A DNA stretch of 64,000 bases, taken from positions 1 through 64,000 of the forward strand of contig JACDGV010000014.1 of the NCBI GenBank assembly GCA_013821425.1. The letters are read 5' to 3'. Below are positions 55,017-63,047 of this stretch, one piece after another. Every line of letters begins with the position of its first letter. Within the stretch, counting starts at the first letter, position 1. The stretch comes from Nitrosospira sp. Its GTDB lineage: Bacteria > Pseudomonadota > Gammaproteobacteria > Burkholderiales > Nitrosomonadaceae. Both the position numbers and the translations under genes were made by a program. The notes under the pieces were generated by a model. The model was not told the origin of the DNA, searched no databases, and saw nothing but the letters and a program-made list of their open reading frames with translations.

Positions 55017-55827
55017 TCGGATCCAGATTTTTTTTGCTCCTGACCGTGTGGATCTGGTGCGTGTGCACAGAGGGATAAAACCCGAGCCTCCCGTCCGGCT
55101 TTCCGTGGAATGCGAGCACAAGCCGGGCGCTCCTGCATGGGCAGCGCCGCTCGAGCAACTGGACCAGATGAGCGGTACCGGTGGCGGTCACGGCGCGGAG
55201 GTCAGTATTACTATTTCCAACTGTTTCGTACGATATGTCGTTTTAGCTGCACAGCAAAATATCGCAAACCCTGCCGAGTTGCACGTGCTGGCCGATTTTC
55301 ACACGCGCGAGGTTTATGGAGAACAGGCAGCCGATTGGGTAACAAGCGTGAGTGCCTGGGATCCGTCGGGAGGAGGGGTTTGTGCAGCGATGGAGCGCGC
55401 TCTGCTCGAAGGGCTGGAAGAAGTTGTCACCCGCCGCAAGATGAGATTGAAATACGTGGAGCCCTATCTTGCTGGTGCGTTCGACCACTGGCACAAACGC
55501 TTCGATGACCGGCGCGCATGGTTCGCCTTGGTCGAAAGCGGCCGTCTTTGCCTTGCTTCGCTGGAGAATGGGGCCTGGAAGCGCATAAGCAACCAGAGGA
55601 TATTACAGAACGTGGAAGACGAGCTCCTTGCCGCGCTTGACCAGGAGGTGATGCTTTTTGCGGGGCGCAAGGAAAACGTTGAAACTGTCTACTTGTTTGC
55701 GCCCGAGCATCCGGAACTGGTGTTGCCAGAGGATTGCGGCTGGCGCGTTGCATTGTTGTCCACAGAAAGTCTGCCTGCGCCCGCGCATTATCCATCCGCG
55801 GCCATAACCTTGGAAAGATTGAGCTGA
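54997..55827 (+). CDS. PilM/GspL-cytoplasmic-like assembly protein
   Basis: 276 residues from a GTG with a perfect AGGAGG 7 nt upstream, overlapping gspE by 20 nt. There is no membrane span. The alternating beta/alpha pattern (SITISNCFVRYVVLAAQQN ... ERALLEGLEEVVTRRKMRLKYVEPYLAGAFDHW) suggests the actin-like fold of PilM or the cytoplasmic half of GspL. The call rests mainly on position: next come a PilN-like and a PilO-like gene. Sequence similarity alone would not settle it. Confidence 0.62.
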   Translation: MSPLWRDRIQIFFAPDRVDLVRVHRGIKPEPPVRLSVECEHKPGAPAWAAPLEQLDQMSGTGGGHGAEVSITISNCFVRYVVLAAQQNIANPAELHVLADFHTREVYGEQAADWVTSVSAWDPSGGGVCAAMERALLEGLEEVVTRRKMRLKYVEPYLAGAFDHWHKRFDDRRAWFALVESGRLCLASLENGAWKRISNQRILQNVEDELLAALDQEVMLFAGRKENVETVYLFAPEHPELVLPEDCGWRVALLSTESLPAPAHYPSAAITLERLS

Positions 55828-56402
55828 TGCACAGGCTCAGGCTGAGATTTCCCGACAGTGGCGGAGAAGCGCGGCAAGCCGGCGCTGCTTTGATATTGCT
55901 GGGCGTAGCTGCCCTCGCCGGGGTGCTGTATGAGTTTAATGCGGCGATGAACGAGGTGGCCTACTGGGATATGCGCATTGCCAGCATGGATCGACGGATG
56001 CAGCGCACGATTACGCCGCAGAGCCCTTCAAGGCATGTCAGCCCCGTAGTAAGGCAGGAGGTGAGGCAGGAGGTGAGGCAGGAGGTGAGGCAGGAGGTGA
56101 GACAGGAGATAAAAAAAGCTAACGGGGTAATGAACGAGATCGATTTGCCCTGGGGTGCGCTTTTCGATTCCGTCGAATACGCATCCAGTCACGACGTGGC
56201 TCTGTTATCGCTTCAGCCGGATCCGTCCGGCCGTACGATGCGAATTGGCGGAGAGGCAAAGAACATTCCGGCGATGCTTGATTTCGTCGGCGCCCTGGAA
56301 CGTGAGCCTGTACTCAGGGACGCTCATCTGCTCAAATATGAAATCAAGCGGGACGATCCCTATCGGCCCGTCATTTTTTCTCTTGTCGCATCATGGACCT
56401 GA
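55827..56402 (+). CDS. PilN-like inner-membrane subunit with VRQE repeats
   Basis: 191 residues. A short cytoplasmic basic head and one membrane span (AALILLGVAALAGVLYEFNAAM) are followed by a periplasmic coiled-coil-prone stretch with (VRQE) repeated about four to five times (about 75-95) and a small alpha/beta domain (GALFDSVEYASSHDVALLSLQPDPSGRTMRIGGEAKN...) as in PilN. The start overlaps the previous stop (TGATG). It partners with the PilM-like protein. Confidence 0.65.
   Translation: MHRLRLRFPDSGGEARQAGAALILLGVAALAGVLYEFNAAMNEVAYWDMRIASMDRRMQRTITPQSPSRHVSPVVRQEVRQEVRQEVRQEVRQEIKKANGVMNEIDLPWGALFDSVEYASSHDVALLSLQPDPSGRTMRIGGEAKNIPAMLDFVGALEREPVLRDAHLLKYEIKRDDPYRPVIFSLVASWT
56052..56111 (+). 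repeat. in-frame 12-bp tandem repeat
   Basis: AGGCAGGAGGTG is repeated four times without mismatch, plus one degenerate copy (AGACAGGAGATA). Being 12 bp long, gain or loss of units keeps the frame and changes the VRQE coil length of the PilN-like protein. Confidence 0.85.
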
Positions 56403-56971
56403 CCTTTTTGAAAAACATCTTGCTGCGTATGCGGTGGCAAGCCGAACGGTTGGGTACTGCCGGAAAAATCGGCTTCGGACTGTGCATCTTTTCCTTCGTA
56501 TTTTTTATTGCAGCCGTGCTGCCGCGCCAGGCGGAGTCGACTGCGCTCATGGTCCAGGCGGAAGCAATGCAGGCGCAATTGCGAGCGGAACCCGCATCGG
56601 AAAGCGGCGGGGCTCCCCGAAAGCTGCAAGGCTATCCCGCCTTGCAGGCTTTTTACGCTTTTTTTCCCAACATGGACTCCACGCCGTTCTGGATCCAGGA
56701 AGTGGTGCAGGTCGCGACCCAGCACGGCGTGGAGATCGCCGGCACTGATTATCGCATGGTGCGAGAGAAGGATGTGAATCTGGCGCGCTACGAAATGCTG
56801 GTGCCGGTCCGGGGGAAATATCCGCAACTGCGAGGGTTTATTGCTGATGCCTTGCGCGCGGTGCCGGCGATGGCACTGGTCGATGTCGCGATCAAACGGG
56901 AGGGCGTCGAATCCGAATTGCTGGATGCGAGCCTCAAATTCAATCTCTATCTGAGCGAAGGAAAGAGATGA
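56393..56971 (+). CDS. PilO/GspM-like inner-membrane subunit
   Basis: 192 residues: one N-terminal span (IGFGLCIFSFVFFIAAVLP), an amphipathic helix (AESTALMVQAEAMQAQLRAEP) and a ferredoxin-like periplasmic domain (FWIQEVVQVATQHGVEIAGTDYRM...YPQLRGFIADALRAVPAMALVDVAI), as in PilO/GspM. It overlaps the preceding gene by 10 nt and the following by ATGA. Confidence 0.7.
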   Translation: MDLTFLKNILLRMRWQAERLGTAGKIGFGLCIFSFVFFIAAVLPRQAESTALMVQAEAMQAQLRAEPASESGGAPRKLQGYPALQAFYAFFPNMDSTPFWIQEVVQVATQHGVEIAGTDYRMVREKDVNLARYEMLVPVRGKYPQLRGFIADALRAVPAMALVDVAIKREGVESELLDASLKFNLYLSEGKR

Positions 56972-57531
56972 AAGGGGTGGCTGCGCAAGGGCGAAGCCGG
57001 ACATTATGGCTGGGGGCTGCATTGCTGGCGACTCTCCTTGCTGCCCAATGGGTGAGCGGAGAAGACGGTCGCGCGGATACGGTGCAACCGGATGAAGAAA
57101 CTGGTCCGCGAAAAGAAACGCGCGCACCGGAAACGCGCGCACCGGAAACTGAAATGACGAATGCTGCAGAGCAATTGGAGTTAGAGCTGGAGCTGGAGCG
57201 TTTGGAGCGGAGAAAATTCAGCGCGCAGGCAGGCGACATTTTCCGTCAGCAATCGTGGGCGCCGCCTCCACCTTCCCCATCTTCCCTGAAACCCCCGCCG
57301 CCGCCCCCGCCGCCCCCGCTGCAGTTCAAATATCTTGGCAAGGTGACTGCGGGCGACGAAACTCAGGTGTTCCTTGCCCTGGCTGAACGCAATTACATCG
57401 TCAAGCCCGGAGACACGGTCAACAGCCAGTACCGTATGGATGAGGTGAATGACCACTCTATTACATTTACTTACCTCCCGCTGAACGCGACGCAAACGCT
57501 GGCAACGGCACAAGCAGGGGATATTCCATGA
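56968..57531 (+). CDS. PilP/GspC-like periplasmic linker protein
   Basis: 187 residues. One span (TLWLGAALLATLLAAQWV) is followed by a charged region (residues 30-85, repeats of APETR and ELELELERLE), a polyproline rod (SLKPPPPPPPPPLQFK) and a small beta domain (YLGKVTAGDETQVFLALAERNYIVKPGDTVNSQYRMDEVNDHSITFTYLP). That domain has the HR/PilP pattern that docks on the secretin. Some databases call such genes a secretion-system-X translation initiation factor, which is misleading. It overlaps gspD by ATGA. Confidence 0.62.
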   Translation: MKGVAAQGRSRTLWLGAALLATLLAAQWVSGEDGRADTVQPDEETGPRKETRAPETRAPETEMTNAAEQLELELELERLERRKFSAQAGDIFRQQSWAPPPPSPSSLKPPPPPPPPPLQFKYLGKVTAGDETQVFLALAERNYIVKPGDTVNSQYRMDEVNDHSITFTYLPLNATQTLATAQAGDIP

Positions 57532-59789
57532 GAATGGCAAAATTCATTCTGATTGCCTTGATCCTGGCCGTGTCCGCCGGATGCGCGACAAAAAACACGG
57601 CTTTTGTCGAAGGCAAGCGGCTTATCGCCGAGGGCAAAATGGAAACCGGTCTTGCCAGTCTGGAAAACGCGGCACGCAAGGAGCCGGACAACATCGAAAT
57701 TCGCGCGATGCTTGCGCGTCAGCGCGAGGCAGCAGCCGGACGCTTGTTGTTGGAAGCCGAGAACGCCCGGTCGTCCGGTGACTTGGCCGCCGCTGAACAG
57801 GCGTATCGCCGCGTACTCGAGATGAACTCCCGCCACGAACGTGCCCAGGCGGGCCTGGCCGTGCTTGAGATGGACCGCCACCACATGGCATCGGTGAAGC
57901 ATGCGGAAGAACTATTCGGCCGCGAAGAGTATGCCGCCGCGGAATCGGAAGTCCGGTCGGTCCTGCAGGAAAATCCGCTGAATCGGGATGCCCGCCGACT
58001 GATGCAGCGGATCGCAGAAATGGAATCGCAGCAGGGAAAGATGGGGCCGGTGCTGAAAACCGCATTTACGCAACCCGTTACTCTTGAGTTTCGCGACGCT
58101 GGTCTGAAATCGGTCTTCGAAATCATGGCGCGCACCGCCGGGATAAACTTCGTCTTCGACAAGGACGTCAGGCAAGACACGAAAGTCACCATTTTCGTGC
58201 GCGATACCAATATCGAGGACGTGTTCAAGCTCTTGCTCATGACAAATCAACTCGCGCACAAGGTATTGAACGAAAATTCAGTGCTGATCTACCCGAATAC
58301 TCCAGTCAAGCAGAAGGAATATCAGGAACTGATGGTGCGCAGTTTTTATGTCGCCAACACGGATGTAAAACAGATGGTGGCTATGGTCAGGGGGCTGGTC
58401 AAAACCAGGGATATGCACGTCGATGAGAGGCTGAACCTTTTCGTGATGAAAGATACTCCGGCTGCGATCCGCCTGGTTGAACGGCTGGTTGCGCTGAACG
58501 ATCTGGCCGACCCTGAGGTCATGCTGGAAGTGGAGGTACTCGAAATCCGGCGTGATCGCCTCCTCACTCTTGGCATACAGTATCCTGATCAAATCCGGGT
58601 GAACATGCTGAACGCAGCAGCAGCCACCGCCGGTATTCCGGCGGCTTTCGAGATTAGCAGCTCCGGTATCAACGGCAGCGGGTCCAACCTGGACAGATTG
58701 ACAGGCTTCATTACCAATCCTGCTATGATAATCAATCTCAGGCAACAGGACGGGATTATCAACGTACTGGCCAACCCGCGCATCCGCGTCAAAAATCGCG
58801 AAAAGGCCAAAGTTCTCATTGGCGACAAGGTCCCGGTGGTAACCACCACCGCAACCGCCAACGTGGGTATTGCATCCTCGGTAAGTTATCTGGACGTCGG
58901 ACTCAAGCTGGATGTCGAGTCGACGATCTCGCTTCAGGATGAGGTGTCGATGAAGGTCAGCCTCGAAGTCAGCAATATCGTCAGGGAAGTGGCAATAGCA
59001 AACGGGGGACTTGCCTATCAGGTGGGCACCCGGAGCGCAGCCACCACGCTAGCGCTGAGAGATGGCGAAACGCAGGTACTGGCGGGGCTAATCAGTGACG
59101 ATGAACGCATTACCCTCTCGAAAATCCCCGGTCTGGGGGAATTGCCATGGGTTGGAAAACTTTTCACTAATCAGAATTTTACCCGTAATAAAACGGAAAT
59201 AGCCCTGCTGATAACACCCCGCATCGTGCGAAATATCGCGCGGCCGACAAATGCGCTCAGCGAATTGCATTTCGGCACCGAGAACGCGGTGGGCGTGTCC
59301 CCGCTTGCAATTGGCAAGGTCGCGGCACGCTCGCTCGCAATGTCATCTTCCTCTTCGGCCGGTGGCGCAGTTGCTGGGGGTGTCGGCGAATTCGGTGTTT
59401 CACCGGATGAGCCCCGGGCACCTGCGGCGACTCCAGAGGTTAGCGATGGCTCGCCGGTGGTGATGCTGACGGCCCCGGAACAAGTGCTGGCAGGCGGCGA
59501 ATTTGCCGTTAATGTGAGCCTTGCGGGTGGGGAAGCTGCGCCTGCTGCCGAGCTGGAGCTCAGTTACGACACCAGCGCGCTCGAAGCACTTGATGAAGGC
59601 GAGAATTCCGGCACCCGCGTGTTAAAGCTCGGTAAGGGGGGAGGGTCTGCGGACGTGCGATTCAGAGCTATTGCGCAAAAACCGGTCACAACCCAGATCG
59701 GGGTCAGCAATCTCACATTCCCGGGTGAGAGTGACAGTCTTTCCGCTCAGGTTCCGTTGCCGCCCGCCGCCAACATTGATATTCGTTGA
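57528..59789 (+). CDS. gspD: lipoprotein secretin with N-terminal TPRs and C-terminal cohesin-like domain
   Basis: 753 residues. A lipobox (LAVSAGC, Cys19) is followed by TPR-like repeats (about 25-160), N-domains with KH-like folds (VTLEFRDAGLKSVFEIMARTAGINFVFDKDV...), the secretin core with its signature (IPGLGELPWVGKLFTNQNFTRNKTEIALLITPRIV), then a linker and a cohesin/BIL-type beta domain (about 650-745: VVMLTAPEQVLAGGEFAVNVSLAG...AELELSYDTSALEALD). It forms the outer-membrane pore. The TPRs may make it self-piloting. The cohesin-like tail is uncommon in classical GspD. Confidence 0.9.
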   Translation: MRMAKFILIALILAVSAGCATKNTAFVEGKRLIAEGKMETGLASLENAARKEPDNIEIRAMLARQREAAAGRLLLEAENARSSGDLAAAEQAYRRVLEMNSRHERAQAGLAVLEMDRHHMASVKHAEELFGREEYAAAESEVRSVLQENPLNRDARRLMQRIAEMESQQGKMGPVLKTAFTQPVTLEFRDAGLKSVFEIMARTAGINFVFDKDVRQDTKVTIFVRDTNIEDVFKLLLMTNQLAHKVLNENSVLIYPNTPVKQKEYQELMVRSFYVANTDVKQMVAMVRGLVKTRDMHVDERLNLFVMKDTPAAIRLVERLVALNDLADPEVMLEVEVLEIRRDRLLTLGIQYPDQIRVNMLNAAAATAGIPAAFEISSSGINGSGSNLDRLTGFITNPAMIINLRQQDGIINVLANPRIRVKNREKAKVLIGDKVPVVTTTATANVGIASSVSYLDVGLKLDVESTISLQDEVSMKVSLEVSNIVREVAIANGGLAYQVGTRSAATTLALRDGETQVLAGLISDDERITLSKIPGLGELPWVGKLFTNQNFTRNKTEIALLITPRIVRNIARPTNALSELHFGTENAVGVSPLAIGKVAARSLAMSSSSSAGGAVAGGVGEFGVSPDEPRAPAATPEVSDGSPVVMLTAPEQVLAGGEFAVNVSLAGGEAAPAAELELSYDTSALEALDEGENSGTRVLKLGKGGGSADVRFRAIAQKPVTTQIGVSNLTFPGESDSLSAQVPLPPAANIDIR

Positions 59790-59794
59790 GCCGC

Positions 59795-60295
59795 ATGAGT
59801 AAAAAAGTCTTCGCAGCAGGTGCGAAACTCCGCCGCGGCTTTACCCTGGTCGAACTGACCGTTGTCGTGGCCATCATGGCGGTGCTGGCTTCAGCGGCGG
59901 TTCCCTTGTATGAACTGACGGCAAGGCGCGAGAAAGAACAGGAACTGCGCGTTGGGTTGCGGCAGATCCGCGACGCGCTCGATGCATACAGGACCGCCGT
60001 CAATGATGGAAAGATAACCAAAAAAGCGGATGAGTCCGATTATCCCCGTAAACTGGAGGATCTGGTTGCAGGCGTGCCGGACGCAAAAGATCCGGAAAAA
60101 CGCAAGATCTATTTTTTGCGGCGGCTGCCGCGCGATCCAATGTCCGAGGATTCTTCATTGGCAGATGCCGAAACATGGGGGAAACGCGCTTACGAAAGTC
60201 CGCCCGACAACCCGCAGGAAGGCGACGACGTTTTTGATGTGTACTCACGGTCGCAACAGATCGGTCTGAATGGCATTGCTTACGATAAATGGTAG
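59795..60295 (+). CDS. type II pseudopilin
   Basis: 166 residues from MSKKVFAAGAKLRRG, 5 nt after the gspD stop; a TTG at 59786 is the alternative. The cleavage site RRG-FTLVELTVVVAIMA keeps Glu5. The globular part (YPRKLEDLVAGVPDAKDPEKRKIYFLRRLPRDPM) is the GspG-like pattern found with PulG-like proteins of this operon type. Confidence 0.87.
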   Translation: MSKKVFAAGAKLRRGFTLVELTVVVAIMAVLASAAVPLYELTARREKEQELRVGLRQIRDALDAYRTAVNDGKITKKADESDYPRKLEDLVAGVPDAKDPEKRKIYFLRRLPRDPMSEDSSLADAETWGKRAYESPPDNPQEGDDVFDVYSRSQQIGLNGIAYDKW

Positions 60296-60302
60296 ACACG
60301 CA

Positions 60303-60731
60303 ATGCTTGACTCCGGATTTTTCATGATGAGCAATCAGGAAGGCGGCGCACCGTTGAACGATCGGGGTCATGGGGGTTTCACCCTGGTTGAACTGTTGGT
60401 CGTGATGGCAATCATAGGCACTCTTCTCAGCATTGTGGCTCCCAGATATTTCAGTTCTCTCGAAAGATCCCGGGAGACGGTGCTGCGGCAGAACTTGAAT
60501 GTAATGCGCGACGCGATTGATAAATTTCATGGCGACACCGGAAAATATCCGGGCGATCTGACCGAATTGGTGGAAAAGCGTTATTTACGGGCCGTTCCGG
60601 TCGATCCGCTGACCGAAAGCGCGGAAACTTGGGTCGGGGTCCCTCCGCCGGATGGTTCGGGCGGATTCTACGACGTGCATAGCGGTTCGTCGGGACAGGC
60701 AAAGAATGGAACCTTTTATGGCGCATGGTAG
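60303..60731 (+). CDS. type II pseudopilin
   Basis: 142 residues from the ATG at 60303; MMSN at 60324/60327 is also possible. Cleavage site GGG-FTLVELLVVMAIIG with Glu5, then a GspG-like body (VAPRYFSSLERSRETVLRQNLNVMRDAIDKFHGDTGKYPGDLTELVEKRYLRAVPVDP). It resembles gspG at 51670 closely enough to suggest duplication within the operon. Confidence 0.87.
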   Translation: MLDSGFFMMSNQEGGAPLNDRGHGGFTLVELLVVMAIIGTLLSIVAPRYFSSLERSRETVLRQNLNVMRDAIDKFHGDTGKYPGDLTELVEKRYLRAVPVDPLTESAETWVGVPPPDGSGGFYDVHSGSSGQAKNGTFYGAW

Positions 60732-60759
60732 CGACTGGACAGGGGAGATATAGCGCTGC

Positions 60760-61437
60760 ATGCGCAGTGAAAAAGGCTTTACCTATCTATGGGTAATGTT
60801 CACCGTTGCGCTCACCGGCGTCGGGCTGGCCGGTGCGGGCCAGATATGGCAAACCGAATTGCGGCGGGAAAAGGAAAAAGAGCTTTTGTTTGTTGGCGAG
60901 CAGTTCAGGCGGGCAATTGAATCCTACTACGAGAGTTCGCCCGGGGCCAAACGTTATCCCGAGTCACTGGAAAAACTCCTGTCCGACGATCGTTTCCCAA
61001 CCGTAAAGCGTCACCTGCGCAAGGTTTTTATCGATCCCATGACTGGTGCCGCCGAATGGGCGTTGATCAGACGGCCCGGCATAGGAATTGTCGGCGTCCA
61101 TAGTCTTTCAGCACAACGGCCCTTTAAACGGGCAAATTTTCCTGAGCGCCATGCTTCTTTTGCCGAGGCGGAGAGTTATCGCGACTGGAAATTTATCTAT
61201 CTGCCGGGAGATACGGGTAGCACCAACCTTCCACCCCAGTCACAATCACAACCGCAGTCCGGGTTGGGACAAAACCCTCAAGCCGAGCCCCAGCCTCGGT
61301 CGGAGGCCCAGCCCGACTTGCAGCCGCAACCGGAACGGTGGCAACTGCCGCCAGCAGAACCGGAATCCTCTCCAACACCGAGTTCGCCCAGCCCCTCGAC
61401 TCAAACCGATTCCTTTTCCCAGCCGCTCGATTATTAA
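60760..61437 (+). CDS. atypical pseudopilin with Gln/Pro-rich tail
   Basis: 225 residues. A five-residue leader and cleavage site KG-FTYLWVMFTVALTG are present, but position 5 is Trp, not Glu. The spine and the LLSDDRFPTVKRHLRKVFIDPMTG block match the sister pseudopilins. From about residue 150 a disordered tail rich in Gln, Pro and Ser (QSQSQPQSG...PQAEPQPRSEAQPD) runs to the end. Loss of Glu5 is typical of a tip (GspK-like) subunit. It is the last gene of the operon. Confidence 0.8.
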   Translation: MRSEKGFTYLWVMFTVALTGVGLAGAGQIWQTELRREKEKELLFVGEQFRRAIESYYESSPGAKRYPESLEKLLSDDRFPTVKRHLRKVFIDPMTGAAEWALIRRPGIGIVGVHSLSAQRPFKRANFPERHASFAEAESYRDWKFIYLPGDTGSTNLPPQSQSQPQSGLGQNPQAEPQPRSEAQPDLQPQPERWQLPPAEPESSPTPSSPSPSTQTDSFSQPLDY

Positions 61438-61713
61438 ATTCGCTGAGTAAAATTCCGGAAACCGGTGAAGTTCCATCTGGGTCGAGATGGCGTATCCGGC
61501 GGAAAATCCTGACGGATTGCCCCCCCGTTTTAGCCACGAGGCTAATCAGGGGTGACATAGGCCTTTTTACCCACGCAATGTTCATGAGATTGACACGTAA
61601 TCTTAATGAGAACGTCATGCTGAGGGGCAAAAATAGGCGGTTGGTTGAAGTTAAGAAAAAACACGCGGTTCCGATGGCCGTCGCCGGGCAGGCAAAAGAA
61701 AGCAGATTCGGGC

Positions 61714-62493
61714 ATGAGAAATACGGAGAGGTTCATTGCTCTGACAGAACGAGAAATGGAGTACCTATTCCGGATTATCGATTCATCCACCTCCATAACC
61801 CAGAGGCATCAATTTTTCCTCTGGGCACAGGGCGAGGTGCAAAGTCTTTTGCCTCATGGCATGCTGGTATGCTTATTGGACGATGGATCCGGACAACCTA
61901 TCAGCATTGAGAAGTTTAGCCGAACCAATGTAAGTGAAATAGCATTTTCCGGGCTTTGCCGGCCCGACGGTGGAATCATATTCCGCATCATGTCCGCGTG
62001 GAGCGCGTACAAAAACCAGCCACTCCTCCTATACCCGGCTGATCCGGGTTGCGTCGCGCACAAGCATTTCGCGAAGGACCTCAAGTGTGACAATCTGGAT
62101 CGCGTTGCAGCACATGGAATGTTCGATGCCAACGGTCGCACAACGAGTTTCTTCATCTTTACGCAATTCGCCGTCGCCTTGACCGAGCGCCATTCCTATT
62201 TCCTTGAATTGTTATTGCCTCATCTGCACATGGCGTTGTTGCGCATGCTGTTCCATGAGCGGCATCACAAGAATGGACCCATAGGGGAGAAAAGCAGAAA
62301 ACTGATCACAGTCCGTGAAATCGAAATCCTGCGCTATGTTCAGTCGGGCAAAAGCAACCATGAAATCGGGCTGTTGCTCGATATCAGCCCGTTTACGGTA
62401 AAAAATCACATTCAAAAGATTTTGCGCAAGCTGAACGTCAATAATCGTGCTCACGCCGCGGCCAAAGCGATGGCGTTAAAGATCACCCTTTAA
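61714..62493 (+). CDS. EpsA-type LuxR-family transcriptional regulator
   Basis: 259 residues from MRNTERFIALTEREMEYLFRIID; the track adds 23 doubtful residues. The N-terminal EpsA-like domain (SSTSITQRHQFFLWAQGEVQSLLPHGMLVCLL) is followed by a LuxR helix-turn-helix at about 200-255 (ITVREIEILRYVQSGKSNHEIGLLLDISPFTVKNHIQKILRKL). It is a paralogue of 3151..3954, and like it lies beside a PEP-CTERM gene. It may control the latter and/or the secretion operon upstream. Confidence 0.78.
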   Translation: MRNTERFIALTEREMEYLFRIIDSSTSITQRHQFFLWAQGEVQSLLPHGMLVCLLDDGSGQPISIEKFSRTNVSEIAFSGLCRPDGGIIFRIMSAWSAYKNQPLLLYPADPGCVAHKHFAKDLKCDNLDRVAAHGMFDANGRTTSFFIFTQFAVALTERHSYFLELLLPHLHMALLRMLFHERHHKNGPIGEKSRKLITVREIEILRYVQSGKSNHEIGLLLDISPFTVKNHIQKILRKLNVNNRAHAAAKAMALKITL

Positions 62494-63047
62494 GGATTTC
62501 CGGGTAAACCAAGCCCCCATGGACGCCGGCCACCCGGAGCCTACATACGGCGTGTCGCTGGGGCAGTCTGACCGGGAGATTCGGATAGGCGTGTGCGCGC
62601 GGACACGGCGTCCCGGAATTACGATTCTTCGAGTTCCTTTCGATTCTTCCTGGGCATAGTCCGAACGTCTCATGAAACGCCCGCCGGGCTATCCACTTGC
62701 CGTCACATAAGATCGTTAGCATGTAGAACCGACTGGAACAGGATTGATGCTGGCCCAAGCGTGGAGGTGGTTCGAATATAGGCAGGAAGTACTACGAAAA
62801 GCAAGGTGGCTCTTCACAAGGGCTTAACGGTAGCTTCATACACTGTGAGCGGGCCGGCAGGAAGTGCAGGCAAGTCAAGGACAAAGCCATACCCGTTGCG
62901 AAACGGGGACGGAAAGCTGCGGGTCTCCCTGCAAGTGGAGGCAGTCGGGCTGCTCCAGGATGGTGACCGGGTGGCAAGTGCTGCCTCCTGGTTAGCCGGT
63001 CTGATTCAAATCTCGGGCAACTCATCTATATACTGGGAGTATTAGCA
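62494..63047. other. intergenic stretch before the second PEP-CTERM gene
   Basis: About 550 nt. Short frames such as 62806..63045 have no ribosome site or family resemblance. It should contain the PEP-CTERM promoter, but no clear box pair was found. Confidence 0.4.

Noticed and set aside
62806-63045. 79-residue ORF before the second PEP-CTERM gene
   Set aside because: No ribosome site, no family pattern, and it runs into the next start region.
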